DNA of 20,252 nt from Ruminococcus sp. UBA4321 (GCA_002393815.1 DGUB01000140.1:1-20252), one strand, 5' to 3'; counted from the first letter of the stretch, positions 1 through 8,272 are shown. A program made the numbers and translations. Notes: generated by a model not told the origin, from the sequence alone.

Positions 1-1543
1 CGATTTCCTCATCTGTCAGACCTAACGCACGGAACATTTTTTCCTGCAATTCGTAGTCCGTGATTCTCATAGAACCGGAACTTAATTCGATACCGTTCAG
101 AACCAAGTCATACGCCTTAGCCGTCACCTTTCCGGGGTCGGATTCCAGATACTGCATACAGGATTCTTCCGGCATTGTGAACGGATGATGCATGGCAAGC
201 CATGTCTGAGAATCTTCATCCCACTCGAAGAACGGGAATTCTGTAATCCACAGGAAATTCAGCTTGTCTTCCGGAATGATGTCCAGTTTCTTAGCCACTT
301 CCAGACGGAGTGCGCCGAGTGTCGGCAGAACGATGCGGTTCTTATCAGCAACGAATAAGGCAACGTCACCCTGTTCACAGCCGATTGTGTTCAGAATATT
401 CTGCATCTGTTCTTCTGTAAAGAACTTCGAGAACGCACAGGTCGGCTTTTCGTCTGCCCATCTGATAAAGGCAAGACCTTTCGCGCCGATACCCTTGACG
501 AATTCCGTCAGTTTGTCGATTTCTTTTCTGGAAAGGATTTTTGCAGAATTTTTCGCTACGATACAGCGGACGCTTCCGCCGTTCTTGACTGCGCCGGAAA
601 ATACGCCGAAATCAGAATCTTTCACTAATTCGGAAATATCCTGTAATTCCATACCGAATCTTGTATCCGGCTTGTCAGAACCGTAACGGTTCATTGCTTC
701 TGCATAGGACAGACGCGGCAGAGGCAGAGTTACTTCCTGACCGAGTACATCTTTGATTAACTTTTCGACAAAGCCTTCTGTCAGTTTCAGAATGTCTTCC
801 ACATCCATGAAAGACATTTCGAGGTCAATCTGTGTGAATTCCGGCTGACGGTCAGCACGGAGGTCTTCATCACGGAAACATCTTGCAATCTGAATATATC
901 GTTCCATGCCGGCAACCATCAGCAGCTGCTTGTAAATCTGCGGCGACTGCGGAAGCGCATAGAATTCACCCGGATGCACTCTGGAAGGAATCAGATAGTC
1001 TCTTGCACCTTCGGGAGTGGATTTCATCATCATGGGCGTTTCGATTTCGATAAAATCATTGGCATAGAAATATTCACGCGCACACTTTGCGATTTTATGA
1101 CGCATGATAAGATTTTTCTGGAGAGAAGGTCTTCTCAGGTCTAAATAGCGATATTTCAGACGCTGTTCTTCGCTGGCGTTGGTATCGTCCATAATTACGA
1201 ACGGTACAGGTTCTGCCTTCGCAAGAATCCGGATTTCCTCGGCAATAATTTCAATGTTGCCGGTTTTCATCTCCGGATTGATATCCTGACGGGTCACGGA
1301 AACGCCCTTGACAAGAAGCACATACTCATTCTTGCAGGATGCGGCTTTCTCGAAGATAGCGCGGTCGGTTTCGTCATTGAAGACAAGCTGGACTTCTCCG
1401 CTTCTGTCTCTTAATACGATAAAGATAACTTTATTTTTATTTCTGATATACTGCACAAAACCGCCAACAACGACATGCATACCGGGTTCTGTGACATCTC
1501 CGCAGCCGTGAGTACGGCGCAGAGTTCCCATAGATTCAGCCAT
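1..1543 (-). CDS. aspS: Aspartyl-tRNA synthetase, C-terminus cut by window edge
   Basis: Class II aspartyl-tRNA synthetase, which charges tRNA-Asp (or tRNA-Asp and tRNA-Asn if non-discriminating) in the cytoplasm. The minus-strand reading frame begins MAESMGTLRRTHGCG, followed by the N-terminal anticodon-binding OB fold. Class II motif 1 lies near residue 168 (IETPMMMKSTPEGARD), followed by PSRVHPGEFYALPQSPQ. Motif 2 lies near residues 220-236 (CFRDEDLRADRQPEFTQID). The frame runs off the window in the stretch after the GSMRI motif, so about 514 of the usual roughly 590 residues are visible. The ATG is chosen because AAGGAG sits just upstream; that site lies inside the last codons of the preceding 159-aa gene, five bases separate the two genes, and the pair is probably co-translated. 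It is the last visible gene of the hisS unit. No T-box leader is seen. Identity is secure; tRNA discrimination cannot be judged. Confidence 0.96.
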   Translation of the reverse strand, partial: MAESMGTLRRTHGCGDVTEPGMHVVVGGFVQYIRNKNKVIFIVLRDRSGEVQLVFNDETDRAIFEKAASCKNEYVLLVKGVSVTRQDINPEMKTGNIEIIAEEIRILAKAEPVPFVIMDDTNASEEQRLKYRYLDLRRPSLQKNLIMRHKIAKCAREYFYANDFIEIETPMMMKSTPEGARDYLIPSRVHPGEFYALPQSPQIYKQLLMVAGMERYIQIARCFRDEDLRADRQPEFTQIDLEMSFMDVEDILKLTEGFVEKLIKDVLGQEVTLPLPRLSYAEAMNRYGSDKPDTRFGMELQDISELVKDSDFGVFSGAVKNGGSVRCIVAKNSAKILSRKEIDKLTEFVKGIGAKGLAFIRWADEKPTCAFSKFFTEEQMQNILNTIGCEQGDVALFVADKNRIVLPTLGALRLEVAKKLDIIPEDKLNFLWITEFPFFEWDEDSQTWLAMHHPFTMPEESCMQYLESDPGKVTAKAYDLVLNGIELSSGSMRITDYELQEKMFRALGLTDEEI

Positions 1544-1548
1544 AGTAA

Positions 1549-2028
1549 CTACTCCTTATTATTTATTTTTTTAATTTCCGGTTCATAGCAGGAAATCACA
1601 TCAATGATATGATTCTGACAGTAAACGCCGTAATGTTTCCAGCTTCCGGGGTATGGCGTTCCGTCTGACAGAATCTGACAGTCCGTCAGAACCGGCAGAG
1701 CATCCAGAAGCCGGGATTTCTCGAAAATAATAAAATATGTTCCCTTCCGGATTTCGTAATCATCCCATGAAGTATAGGATTCATTTCTTGTCTGATACAG
1801 AATATACCCCTCGAATAAGATTTCGTAAGTCTGATTTTCATCCGGACAGATGGGACGGCTTTTCCGGAGAAGTTCTCCGAGTGCCGGAATTCCCATATCA
1901 TCGGCATTTTCGCCTGTTTCGCCGGTATAAGATAACGAAACGACAAGTTTCAAGCCATTTTCATATTCTTCAGACAGAGAAATCAGAAACGGTCCTTGTC
2001 CAGAATCTTCCTGACCGAAGGCAATCAA
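1549..2028 (-). CDS. Unrecognised 159-aa protein between hisS and aspS
   Basis: I do not recognise this family with confidence. The frame starts at a TTG that overlaps the hisS stop codon (TTGA), with AGGAG seven bases upstream inside hisS, so it looks translationally coupled to hisS. Its own last codons carry the aspS ribosome binding site. No signal peptide or membrane segment is visible, so it is probably cytosolic. It is acidic and rich in Tyr and Glu. Likely conserved core stretches are RNESYTSWDDYEIRKG (residues 81-96), YFIIFEKSRLLDAL (98-111) and HYGVYCQNHIIDVIS (132-146). The last contains a Cys and two His, but no familiar catalytic pattern. Codon use resembles the neighbours and gives no sign of recent transfer. 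The tight overlaps on both sides argue strongly that it is a real gene. A role near aminoacylation is only suggested by position. Confidence 0.8.
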   Translation of the reverse strand: MIAFGQEDSGQGPFLISLSEEYENGLKLVVSLSYTGETGENADDMGIPALGELLRKSRPICPDENQTYEILFEGYILYQTRNESYTSWDDYEIRKGTYFIIFEKSRLLDALPVLTDCQILSDGTPYPGSWKHYGVYCQNHIIDVISCYEPEIKKINNKE

Positions 2029-3317
2029 ACGATTTCTCCTGCCAGTCTGTCAGCGATTTCGATATCGGAGAAAGATTCGGCAAACGTATCATCTAATTTA
2101 ATCGAAATCTTTTCGCCGGATTTCATATTTTTCAGAACCGCTTCGCCCTGTTCGAGTTCGTTATCACCGATAACGACAGTAAACCGGGCATTGATTTTAT
2201 CGGCATATTTCATCTGTGCGCGGAGACTTCTGCCCATCACATCAGTCTGAGCCGAAATGCCGTCTTTCCGCAGCTGTGCAGTCAGCTGCATTGCTTTCAG
2301 TTCAGCTGCTTCACCCATCGGGACGAAATACACATCACAGGGCTTGTTCTCGGAAAGTGAAATTCCCTGACTTTTCAGCACCAGAAGCAGACGCTCCAGA
2401 CCCATTCCAAAGCCAAGTGCCGGGGTCGGCTGACCGCCAAGCTGTTCAATCAAGCCGTCATAGCGTCCGCCGCCGCAGACAGTTCCCTGTGCGCCGATTT
2501 CAGTCGTGACAAATTCAAAGACTGTCTTTGTATAGTAATCCAGTCCGCGGACGATTCTGGGGTCTACGGTATAGGCGATTCCCAGAGCATCCAGACTGGA
2601 TTTTAATTTCTCGAAATGTGTCTTGCAGTCATCGCAGAGATAATCCAGAATCAGGGGCGCATCCTTTGCGATTTCCTTACAGGATTCGACTTTGCAGTCG
2701 AGCAGGCGCATCGGATTTTTTTCAAGGCGTTCCTGACATGTTCCGCAGAGACATTCACGCGAGCCGGAAAAATAGTCTTTCAGAGCCTTGTGATAATTCT
2801 TCCGGCAGTTCGGACAGCCGATAGAATTGATATGCAGTTCGATATTTTTCAGCCCAATCTGGTCAAGAATCTGCTTTGCCAGACTGATGACTTCGGCATC
2901 TGCGGACGGCAGGGCAGAACCTGCCATTTCCACGCCGAACTGGTGAAATTCTCTCAGTCTGCCTGCCTGCGGACGTTCATGCCGGAAACAGGACAGAATA
3001 TAATATACCCTCTGCGGAAGTGCTTCATTCAGCAGACCATTCTGAAGCATCGCGCGGATAGTCCCTGCTGTGCCTTCCGGACGGAGCGTGAAAGAAGATT
3101 CCTTTGCAGTGACCGTATACATTTCTTTCTGTACGACATCAGTCGTTTCCCCTACGCCGCGGCTGAACAGTTCTGTCTGTTCAAACGTCGGAATCCGGAT
3201 TTCCTGAAATCCGAACGCACCGGCAGTATTCCGGAGAAATTCTTCCAGCTTCTGCCAGTCCCGGCTTGCAGAAGGCAGAATATCTTCCGTGCCGTTGGGA
3301 CGCTTTAATATACTCAT
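2025..3317 (-). CDS. hisS: Histidyl-tRNA synthetase
   Basis: Class II histidyl-tRNA synthetase of 430 residues, the usual length, charging tRNA-His in the cytoplasm. Visible family features are the N-terminal RPNGTEDILP, class II motif 2 around SFTLRPEGTAGTIRA, the HisA motifs GLDYYTKTVFE and CGGGRYDGL, and motif 3 around PALGFGMGLERLL. A cysteine-bearing segment (CPNC, CLCGTC, NPMRLLDCKVESC) lies in the middle; cysteine-rich versions of this insertion are, as far as I recall, common in clostridial HisRS and may bind a metal. The C-terminal anticodon-binding domain is present. The ATG at 3317 has GGAGG a few bases upstream. It is the first gene of a unit with the 159-aa gene and aspS. The upstream gap holds the mgsA terminator but no convincing promoter or T-box. 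Confidence 0.97.
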   Translation of the reverse strand: MSILKRPNGTEDILPSASRDWQKLEEFLRNTAGAFGFQEIRIPTFEQTELFSRGVGETTDVVQKEMYTVTAKESSFTLRPEGTAGTIRAMLQNGLLNEALPQRVYYILSCFRHERPQAGRLREFHQFGVEMAGSALPSADAEVISLAKQILDQIGLKNIELHINSIGCPNCRKNYHKALKDYFSGSRECLCGTCQERLEKNPMRLLDCKVESCKEIAKDAPLILDYLCDDCKTHFEKLKSSLDALGIAYTVDPRIVRGLDYYTKTVFEFVTTEIGAQGTVCGGGRYDGLIEQLGGQPTPALGFGMGLERLLLVLKSQGISLSENKPCDVYFVPMGEAAELKAMQLTAQLRKDGISAQTDVMGRSLRAQMKYADKINARFTVVIGDNELEQGEAVLKNMKSGEKISIKLDDTFAESFSDIEIADRLAGEIV

Positions 3318-3360
3318 AAATCTTTTTCCTCCATTATTTTTTCATGATAAGATAAATATG

Positions 3361-3404
3361 AAAAAGGTCTGCTGAACCTGCTGTCAGGTAGTTTCAGCAG
3401 ACCT
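3361..3404 (-). terminator. Intrinsic terminator after mgsA
   Basis: Read on the minus strand, a perfect 12-bp stem (arms 3393-3404 and 3365-3376) encloses a 16-base loop that contains a smaller CCTG/CAGG hairpin. The stem is followed directly by TTTTT. It lies 22 bases past the mgsA stop codon and ends the minD-mgsA unit before hisS. The T-tract is on one side only, so it should act on minus-strand transcripts. Confidence 0.9.
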
Positions 3405-3426
3405 GATTCCTGTCATTCTGCGCTTT

Positions 3427-3828
3427 CTAAAGAGACGGATTGCCGATTTCGCGCCAATCCAAATCTCCTCTCTCCAATGCCATGATTAATGCCTCTGCCG
3501 TTGCGATATTGGTAGCCAGCGGAACGTTATGCACATCGCACAGCCGCAGCAGCGTCATATCATTCGGGTCAGGGGACTTGAGATTCGGGTCACGGAAGAA
3601 CAGCAGCACATCCACCTCGTTGCAGGCGATTTTTGCAGCAATCTGTTCGCCGCCTCCCTGCGAGCCGCTGAAATACTTCTGAATCGGAAGCCCGGTCGCC
3701 TCCCCTACTACTTTTCCGGTTGTCCCGGTTGCACAAAGATGATACCGGGAAAGAATTCCGCAGTATGCAATGCAGAACTGCACCATCAGTTCTTTCTTGG
3801 CATCATGAGCAATCAAGGCAATTGTCAT
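3427..3828 (-). CDS. mgsA: Methylglyoxal synthase-like protein with altered active site
   Basis: Belongs to the methylglyoxal synthase family, which converts dihydroxyacetone phosphate to methylglyoxal and phosphate, a cytosolic bypass of lower glycolysis. Family features visible are IALIAHD near the N-terminus (His-Asp at 8-9 from this start), ATGTTGK (phosphate site), FFRDP, and LLRLCDVHNVPLATNIATAE. Two expected residues are missing. The catalytic Asp71 of the E. coli enzyme (GGDQQ) aligns with a glycine here (GGGEQ). The PHEPD stretch with His98 is replaced by a shorter SPDPND. Length (133 aa) is normal. An upstream in-frame ATG at 3837 exists, but AAAGGA is nine bases from the 3828 ATG and the family N-terminus matches this later start. 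It lies 36 bases after minD, in the position common for clostridial mre-min clusters. The fold is secure; activity as a methylglyoxal synthase is uncertain. Confidence 0.88.
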   Translation of the reverse strand: MTIALIAHDAKKELMVQFCIAYCGILSRYHLCATGTTGKVVGEATGLPIQKYFSGSQGGGEQIAAKIACNEVDVLLFFRDPNLKSPDPNDMTLLRLCDVHNVPLATNIATAEALIMALERGDLDWREIGNPSL

Positions 3829-3864
3829 AGTTCTCATTCCTTTCCACCGCAGTGCGCGGTTCTC

Positions 3865-4608
3865 TTATTTGATTACAAGCGGCACAGGCTGACCAGTCAG
3901 CCGCTTGGAGATGGCATCAAATGCTTCCAGGCTAGGTGCTTCCACTGGAAGCTTCATGCCTTTTCCGGTTGCTTCTTTCAGCATGATATCATCCGGAATC
4001 ACGCCCAGAAGCTGAATCCCTACCGCATCAATAATTTCGTCGAGATTCTGAATCATCTTGCTTCTGATGACTTCTTCACTGACTTTGTTGATAATCAGAC
4101 GCTGACGCTTGTTGCCTCTCTGATAGAATTCGTCAGACATCATTGTCGCGTCACGAATGCAGATAGGGTCAGGGGTCGTCACGACAAGAATCAGATTTGC
4201 CTGTTCGACGATATCAAACACATGCGAACTGATACCTGCGCCGGTATCGATGATAATAAAATCATAGTATTTCCGGACACCGCGGCAGATATTCACGACC
4301 TGTTCTGCTGTCACAGTCATAAACGGGTCTTTTGGGGCGCAGAGGATTTCCAGATTGCTGACACCCGGCACACGGGCAACGGCATCCAGCACCTGCATAT
4401 TATTTTTCAGGACATTGCCCAAATCATACTTGACAGAACCTTCCATGCCGAACATAATGTCCAGACAGCGCAGACCAAAGTCCAGTTCAATAATCAAAGT
4501 ACGGTTTCCCTGTTTTGCGAGTGTATAGCCAATACCATAGCTGATGGAAGATTTTCCTGTACCGCCTTTTCCTGATGTGATGGCAATCAGTTTGGGTTCA
4601 TTAGCCAT
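3865..4608 (-). CDS. minD: MinD-like P-loop ATPase lacking the membrane-targeting tail
   Basis: A ParA/MinD-type ATPase. The deviant Walker A KGGTGKS is at residues 14-20 with signature Lys14, LDFGLRCLD near 42-50 resembles the MinD switch I region, and the Walker B-like FIIIDTGAG is at 118-125, where typical MinD has IDSPAG. In cells MinD binds membrane and MinC to block off-centre FtsZ rings. Here the protein stops at RLTGQPVPLVIK (247 residues). E. coli and Bacillus MinD (about 268-270 residues) continue from this point with about 20 more residues that form the amphipathic membrane-targeting helix. No minC or minE is adjacent. The ATG has AAAGGAG upstream and a near-consensus promoter further up. 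Located between the mre/PBP2 operon and mgsA, where clostridial min genes usually sit. MinD ancestry is likely; a classical Min function is doubtful. Confidence 0.86.
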   Translation of the reverse strand: MANEPKLIAITSGKGGTGKSSISYGIGYTLAKQGNRTLIIELDFGLRCLDIMFGMEGSVKYDLGNVLKNNMQVLDAVARVPGVSNLEILCAPKDPFMTVTAEQVVNICRGVRKYYDFIIIDTGAGISSHVFDIVEQANLILVVTTPDPICIRDATMMSDEFYQRGNKRQRLIINKVSEEVIRSKMIQNLDEIIDAVGIQLLGVIPDDIMLKEATGKGMKLPVEAPSLEAFDAISKRLTGQPVPLVIK

Positions 4609-4675
4609 GTATCCAACTCCTTTCCGGACGCAGATTCAAAAAAGCATTCCTGTTTGTACAACATACCTACTATTA

Positions 4676-4703
4676 ATTATATCACAAATATCAGATTTGT
4701 CAA
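4676..4703 (-). promoter_or_regulatory. Sigma-A type promoter for minD-mgsA
   Basis: On the minus strand, TTGACA (4703-4698) and TATAAT (4681-4676) are both perfect consensus hexamers, separated by 16 bases. They lie in the 154-base gap between the PBP2 gene and minD, giving a leader of roughly 60 bases before the minD start. The AT-rich gap shows no terminator for the upstream operon, so minD may be read from both promoters. Confidence 0.85.
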
Positions 4704-4762
4704 ATTTATTTACAGGGTTTCCGGAAATTTTGTGAAACTTATTAAAATTCAACGTATAAAAA

Positions 4763-6808
4763 TTATGAATCTTCACGAATTTTTTCAGTTTCTTCTGTCT
4801 CTGTTTCGGCTGTTGTGTCAATGCCTTCTATGCCGTAAATTTTTTCATACAGTTTCATGATGGAACGAATCATATATTTTGAGTTTTCGCCGCCCTCTAC
4901 CACGCCGGCAAAGGCAATTTCCGGATTGTCTGCCGGGGCATAGCCGATAAAGACAGAATCCTGATAGTGACTGTCTGACTGCGGTGTACCTGTCTTGATG
5001 GCGACATCATAGCCGAGATTCTGAAGCGAATACTTCGCCGGAAAATTGTTAGTTGATGCCATAATCATGCCCTTTTCGATATTTTTATAAACATCATCTT
5101 CATACAGCGTGATTCTGGCAGCGACAGTGGGCTTTGTTGTTTTCAGGCATTTTTTCTGACTGTAGTCCCAGATGCTGCCTACCAGATACGGCTCATAGCG
5201 GACTCCCTCATTCGCGATGGTATTCGCCACACAGGCAAGCTGGAGCGGTGTCACCATGGTTTCGCCGTTGCCGATGCCTGCCTGCAATACCTGTCCGGCT
5301 GTCCAGTCCAGACCGAGTTCCTGATATTTTTCAGGCGTTGCCATATATCCGGCAGAATCTCTGGTTTCGATGCCGGTATTCTGCCCGATGCCGTATAACG
5401 CCGCATATTCTGAAATTTTGTCAATATTCAGCAGACGGGAAAGTTCATAGAAATACGAGTTGCAGGAAACCATCAGCGCACGGGCAACCGCAATATTATT
5501 ATGCCGCCCGGTACAGCTGTAAGTCATGTCATAATATTCATATGTTCTGGCACAGTAAAAAGTCGTATCTCCTGTGACAATGCCTTCATTCAGCCCGGCA
5601 GTGGCAGTAATCGTCTTGAACGTCGAGCCGGGACGGTACAAACCAAGCGTTGCCCGGTTATAAAGCGGATTTTCCGGCGCGTTCAGAAGTTCTTCATAAT
5701 CTTCGGAATAGCTTTTCAAATTATAAGTCGGGGCAGTGGCTTCGCCCAGTACTGCACCGGTTTTCGCATCCAGAACGACAAGCGCACCGCTGTTGATTTC
5801 GTTGCCGTCCTCATCGGTATAGCCCTCCGATTCTTCCAGAAACTCTTCCAGAATTTTCTGCAAGCCTTTCTGAAACTTGCTGTTGACGGTCAGCTGAACG
5901 GTATTTCCGGCAGTGACAGGCGTGGTAATCTTGTCAGAAATGATTTCTCCGGCTTCAAATGTGATAGTTCTCGTACCAGATTCGCCCTGCAATTCCGATT
6001 CCATTGCCCTTTCAATACCGCTGACTCCGACAACTGCATCCAGTGAATACCCTTTCGCAAGATATTCCTCTGCATTTTCGGCGTAGATAGGTCCCGTTGT
6101 ACCGATTTCATGCGGAAGCACGTCTCCGGCTTCTATCCGGCGTTCCGGTATCTGCTGAATCACAACGCCCTGTAATTTCAGAGAAAGCTGTGAAATCTCC
6201 GTTACCAGATTCATAGGCAGTTCTTCAGCAACCTGAAACTGATTTGATACCGAAAACTCTGCCTGTGCCATGGCATACCGCAGACCGGCAATCATGCGTT
6301 TCTGACGCGGCGTATAATTCTCATCAATCTGATACGTCTCACAGAGAATCTGCACACAGTTATCCGCCGTTGCATAGTGATTCACGCCGATGATATTTTT
6401 CATATAGTTCAGTTCAGTTTCACTGGCATCCATCCGGAAGCGATAAGGCGCATTCATGGAAATCGGAAGCGTATCCGCCCACTGCATTTTGGCTTCGGAA
6501 AGAATCTGCACCAGTTCCAGCAGAATCTGATTGGCTTTCTGGTCATCTGCCGGGAACAGTGCCTTATCAATCATCACCGCATAAGTCACATGATTTCCGA
6601 CAAGCACAGTTCCTTCAGAATCTATAATTTCCCCTCTGGTAGGGGCAATGCTCTGCGTATAGCTGCTCTGTGCAGATGTTTCTCGCCGATATTCCTGCGG
6701 TGCGACAACCTGAATTTTCATCAGCCTGAGCGCACAGAAACAGGTACTTGCCAGCACTATCGCCACAGACAGCCCCAGTTTGACATAATCCGGAACGGTT
6801 TTTATCAT
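4763..6808 (-). CDS. mrdA: Class B penicillin-binding protein 2 (elongation transpeptidase)
   Basis: Membrane-anchored D,D-transpeptidase that cross-links peptidoglycan, most likely the PBP2 partner of MreBCD in side-wall growth. One N-terminal membrane helix (about residues 9-28) is followed by the dimerisation domain with APTRGEIIDSEG and the transpeptidase domain. Its three motifs are STFK (Ser395 to Lys398), SCN (448-450) and KTG (605-607). It ends in an acidic Glu/Thr tail. The reading frame extends upstream to a TTG at 6832, but AAGGTG lies nine bases before the ATG at 6808, giving 681 residues, a normal length. It follows mreD after 32 bases and is the last gene of the mreB operon. SpoVD-like sporulation PBPs share this architecture, but the mreBCD context favours PBP2. 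No rodA/ftsW partner is present in the window. Confidence 0.93.
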   Translation of the reverse strand: MIKTVPDYVKLGLSVAIVLASTCFCALRLMKIQVVAPQEYRRETSAQSSYTQSIAPTRGEIIDSEGTVLVGNHVTYAVMIDKALFPADDQKANQILLELVQILSEAKMQWADTLPISMNAPYRFRMDASETELNYMKNIIGVNHYATADNCVQILCETYQIDENYTPRQKRMIAGLRYAMAQAEFSVSNQFQVAEELPMNLVTEISQLSLKLQGVVIQQIPERRIEAGDVLPHEIGTTGPIYAENAEEYLAKGYSLDAVVGVSGIERAMESELQGESGTRTITFEAGEIISDKITTPVTAGNTVQLTVNSKFQKGLQKILEEFLEESEGYTDEDGNEINSGALVVLDAKTGAVLGEATAPTYNLKSYSEDYEELLNAPENPLYNRATLGLYRPGSTFKTITATAGLNEGIVTGDTTFYCARTYEYYDMTYSCTGRHNNIAVARALMVSCNSYFYELSRLLNIDKISEYAALYGIGQNTGIETRDSAGYMATPEKYQELGLDWTAGQVLQAGIGNGETMVTPLQLACVANTIANEGVRYEPYLVGSIWDYSQKKCLKTTKPTVAARITLYEDDVYKNIEKGMIMASTNNFPAKYSLQNLGYDVAIKTGTPQSDSHYQDSVFIGYAPADNPEIAFAGVVEGGENSKYMIRSIMKLYEKIYGIEGIDTTAETETEETEKIREDS

Positions 6809-6840
6809 AAATTCCAACACCTTGCATTCCAAAAATCAGC

Positions 6841-7404
6841 TTATTCCTGCCAGTCGGCGACAATCGTCTTTTCCAGATGATTGATGCGGCGGCTGCCGCA
6901 GGATTCCGCGATTTTCTTAATCAGAAAATAAAAAATCACTGAAGATGCGACTGTCATCAGACAGCTCGGAACTATCAGCTTCTGCCATATCAGAAATACA
7001 TCTTCATGTCCCCAGACAGCGTAATACAGCACATAATCCAGTCCCCCCTGCACGAACGTGCAGACAGCTGTCAGAAACAGCATGTTCAGCAGTTTCTGCC
7101 GCAGAATATAACGATACAGCAGCGAAACCAGCACACAGCATATCACCAGAATCATGGCATTAAACCCCGGCAGCTTGCCGCATGACAAATCCAGAAGCAG
7201 TCCGCAGACTGCTCCCATGGTCATCGCCTGCAATTCACCCGTATGCGACGCGATACACAGCGAAACCGGTATCAGCAGCAGCGGCTTGACATAACTCCCG
7301 GAAGTCTCTGCCAGATAACAAAGCAGAATCAGCACCGCAAACAGCACCCATTGCAGAACCTGCAATAACAAGTGATTCGATTTCTGAATTTTACTGCTGT
7401 ACAT
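6841..7404 (-). CDS. mreD: Rod shape-determining membrane protein MreD
   Basis: A 187-residue integral membrane protein with about five or six hydrophobic helices (roughly residues 12-32, 38-55, 60-75, 83-100, 106-131 and 139-165) and a short basic C-terminal tail. MreD is a small, poorly conserved membrane component of the Rod complex. The match rests on topology, the GAVCGLLLDLSCG stretch typical of the family, and position directly after mreC. The ATG overlaps the end of mreC by 14 bases and has only a weak ribosome binding site, so translation is probably coupled to mreC. Confidence 0.9.
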   Translation of the reverse strand: MYSSKIQKSNHLLLQVLQWVLFAVLILLCYLAETSGSYVKPLLLIPVSLCIASHTGELQAMTMGAVCGLLLDLSCGKLPGFNAMILVICCVLVSLLYRYILRQKLLNMLFLTAVCTFVQGGLDYVLYYAVWGHEDVFLIWQKLIVPSCLMTVASSVIFYFLIKKIAESCGSRRINHLEKTIVADWQE

Positions 7405-8254
7405 CGCTGTTCTCTGCCTTTCCGCTGAAATCTGTAATCACCACAACCAGACTTAAATTTTTCATATCTGATGCCGGTTCGACTGCCGCATATGCCGTCA
7501 GCCCGGTATCATCCATGGCAACTTCTTTCACATAGCCGATGACATATCCTGCCGGAAACAAGCCGTTTTCTCCGGTTGTCAGAATCACTCTGTCTTTTTT
7601 CAGATTTGTATTCTTATTCAGATACTGGAGCTTGCACCTGCCATTGAGTGCCATGGAAACGCTTCCTGTCAGAACGCCGCGTTCTCCGGAAGCCCTTGTT
7701 CCTGCCGAAACAGAAAGTTCCGGTGACAGAATTGTTGTCACCGTGGCAGTATGCACACCCAGTTCCGTAATCACGCCAACAAGCCCCATATCACTCACAA
7801 CAGGGTCATATAAACTGATACCGTCATCCGAACCGCCGTCAATTGTAAATCCGCAGAAAGGGTCATTCGTCAGATAACCCGTGACATCAAACGGCGCAGT
7901 CATAGAATAATCTTCGTGCTTTTCCTTGATACCAATAAATGCCTGTAAGCGTTCCAGTTCTTCTTTTGTCGCTTCATAGTCGGCAAGTTCCGTATGCAGT
8001 GCGTTGATTTCCTCGCGCAGTGCGCGGTTTTCTTCGTAATAATCTTCGGCTTTCCGGTATAAGTCCAGACCGTATTCCACGCGCTGTGAAATCGCACTGG
8101 ATGCTCTCTGAAACGGCGCGGCAATCGTCTTGAAAATCCCTATGCTGCTGATAGTATATCCGCCGACAAATACGGCATACAGCATCAGACCAATCAGTAA
8201 GGCAAGTACCCAGAGAACAATTTTGCATTTTCTGCTTTTCAGAAAATTCAGCAT
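7391..8254 (-). CDS. mreC: Rod shape-determining protein MreC
   Basis: MreC links the cytoplasmic MreB filament to periplasmic-side PBP2 in the Rod complex. This 287-residue protein has one N-terminal membrane helix (about 11-31) and a coiled-coil stretch (about 60-105, EENRALREEINALHTEL). A beta-rich extracytoplasmic domain follows, with DPVVSDMGLVGVITELG, the family's signature region, then TGENGLFPAGYVIGYV. Length is typical. AAAGGAG lies eight bases upstream of the ATG, and the gap to mreB is 18 bases. It overlaps mreD. The class is secure from sequence and synteny. Confidence 0.95.
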   Translation of the reverse strand: MLNFLKSRKCKIVLWVLALLIGLMLYAVFVGGYTISSIGIFKTIAAPFQRASSAISQRVEYGLDLYRKAEDYYEENRALREEINALHTELADYEATKEELERLQAFIGIKEKHEDYSMTAPFDVTGYLTNDPFCGFTIDGGSDDGISLYDPVVSDMGLVGVITELGVHTATVTTILSPELSVSAGTRASGERGVLTGSVSMALNGRCKLQYLNKNTNLKKDRVILTTGENGLFPAGYVIGYVKEVAMDDTGLTAYAAVEPASDMKNLSLVVVITDFSGKAENSDVQQ

Positions 8255-8272
8255 TACAATTCTCCTTTTCTG

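Noticed and set aside
3318..3364. Promoter or T-box leader for hisS
   Set aside because: The 47-base gap after the mgsA terminator shows no convincing -35/-10 pair and no T-box core, so none was annotated. The hisS promoter may overlap the terminator region.
3529..4575. Long plus-strand open frame of 348 codons
   Set aside because: It lies antisense to mgsA and the MinD-like gene, has no ribosome binding site, and its composition is typical of a mirror frame. The same applies to the 363-codon plus-strand frame at 13391-14482 opposite murC.
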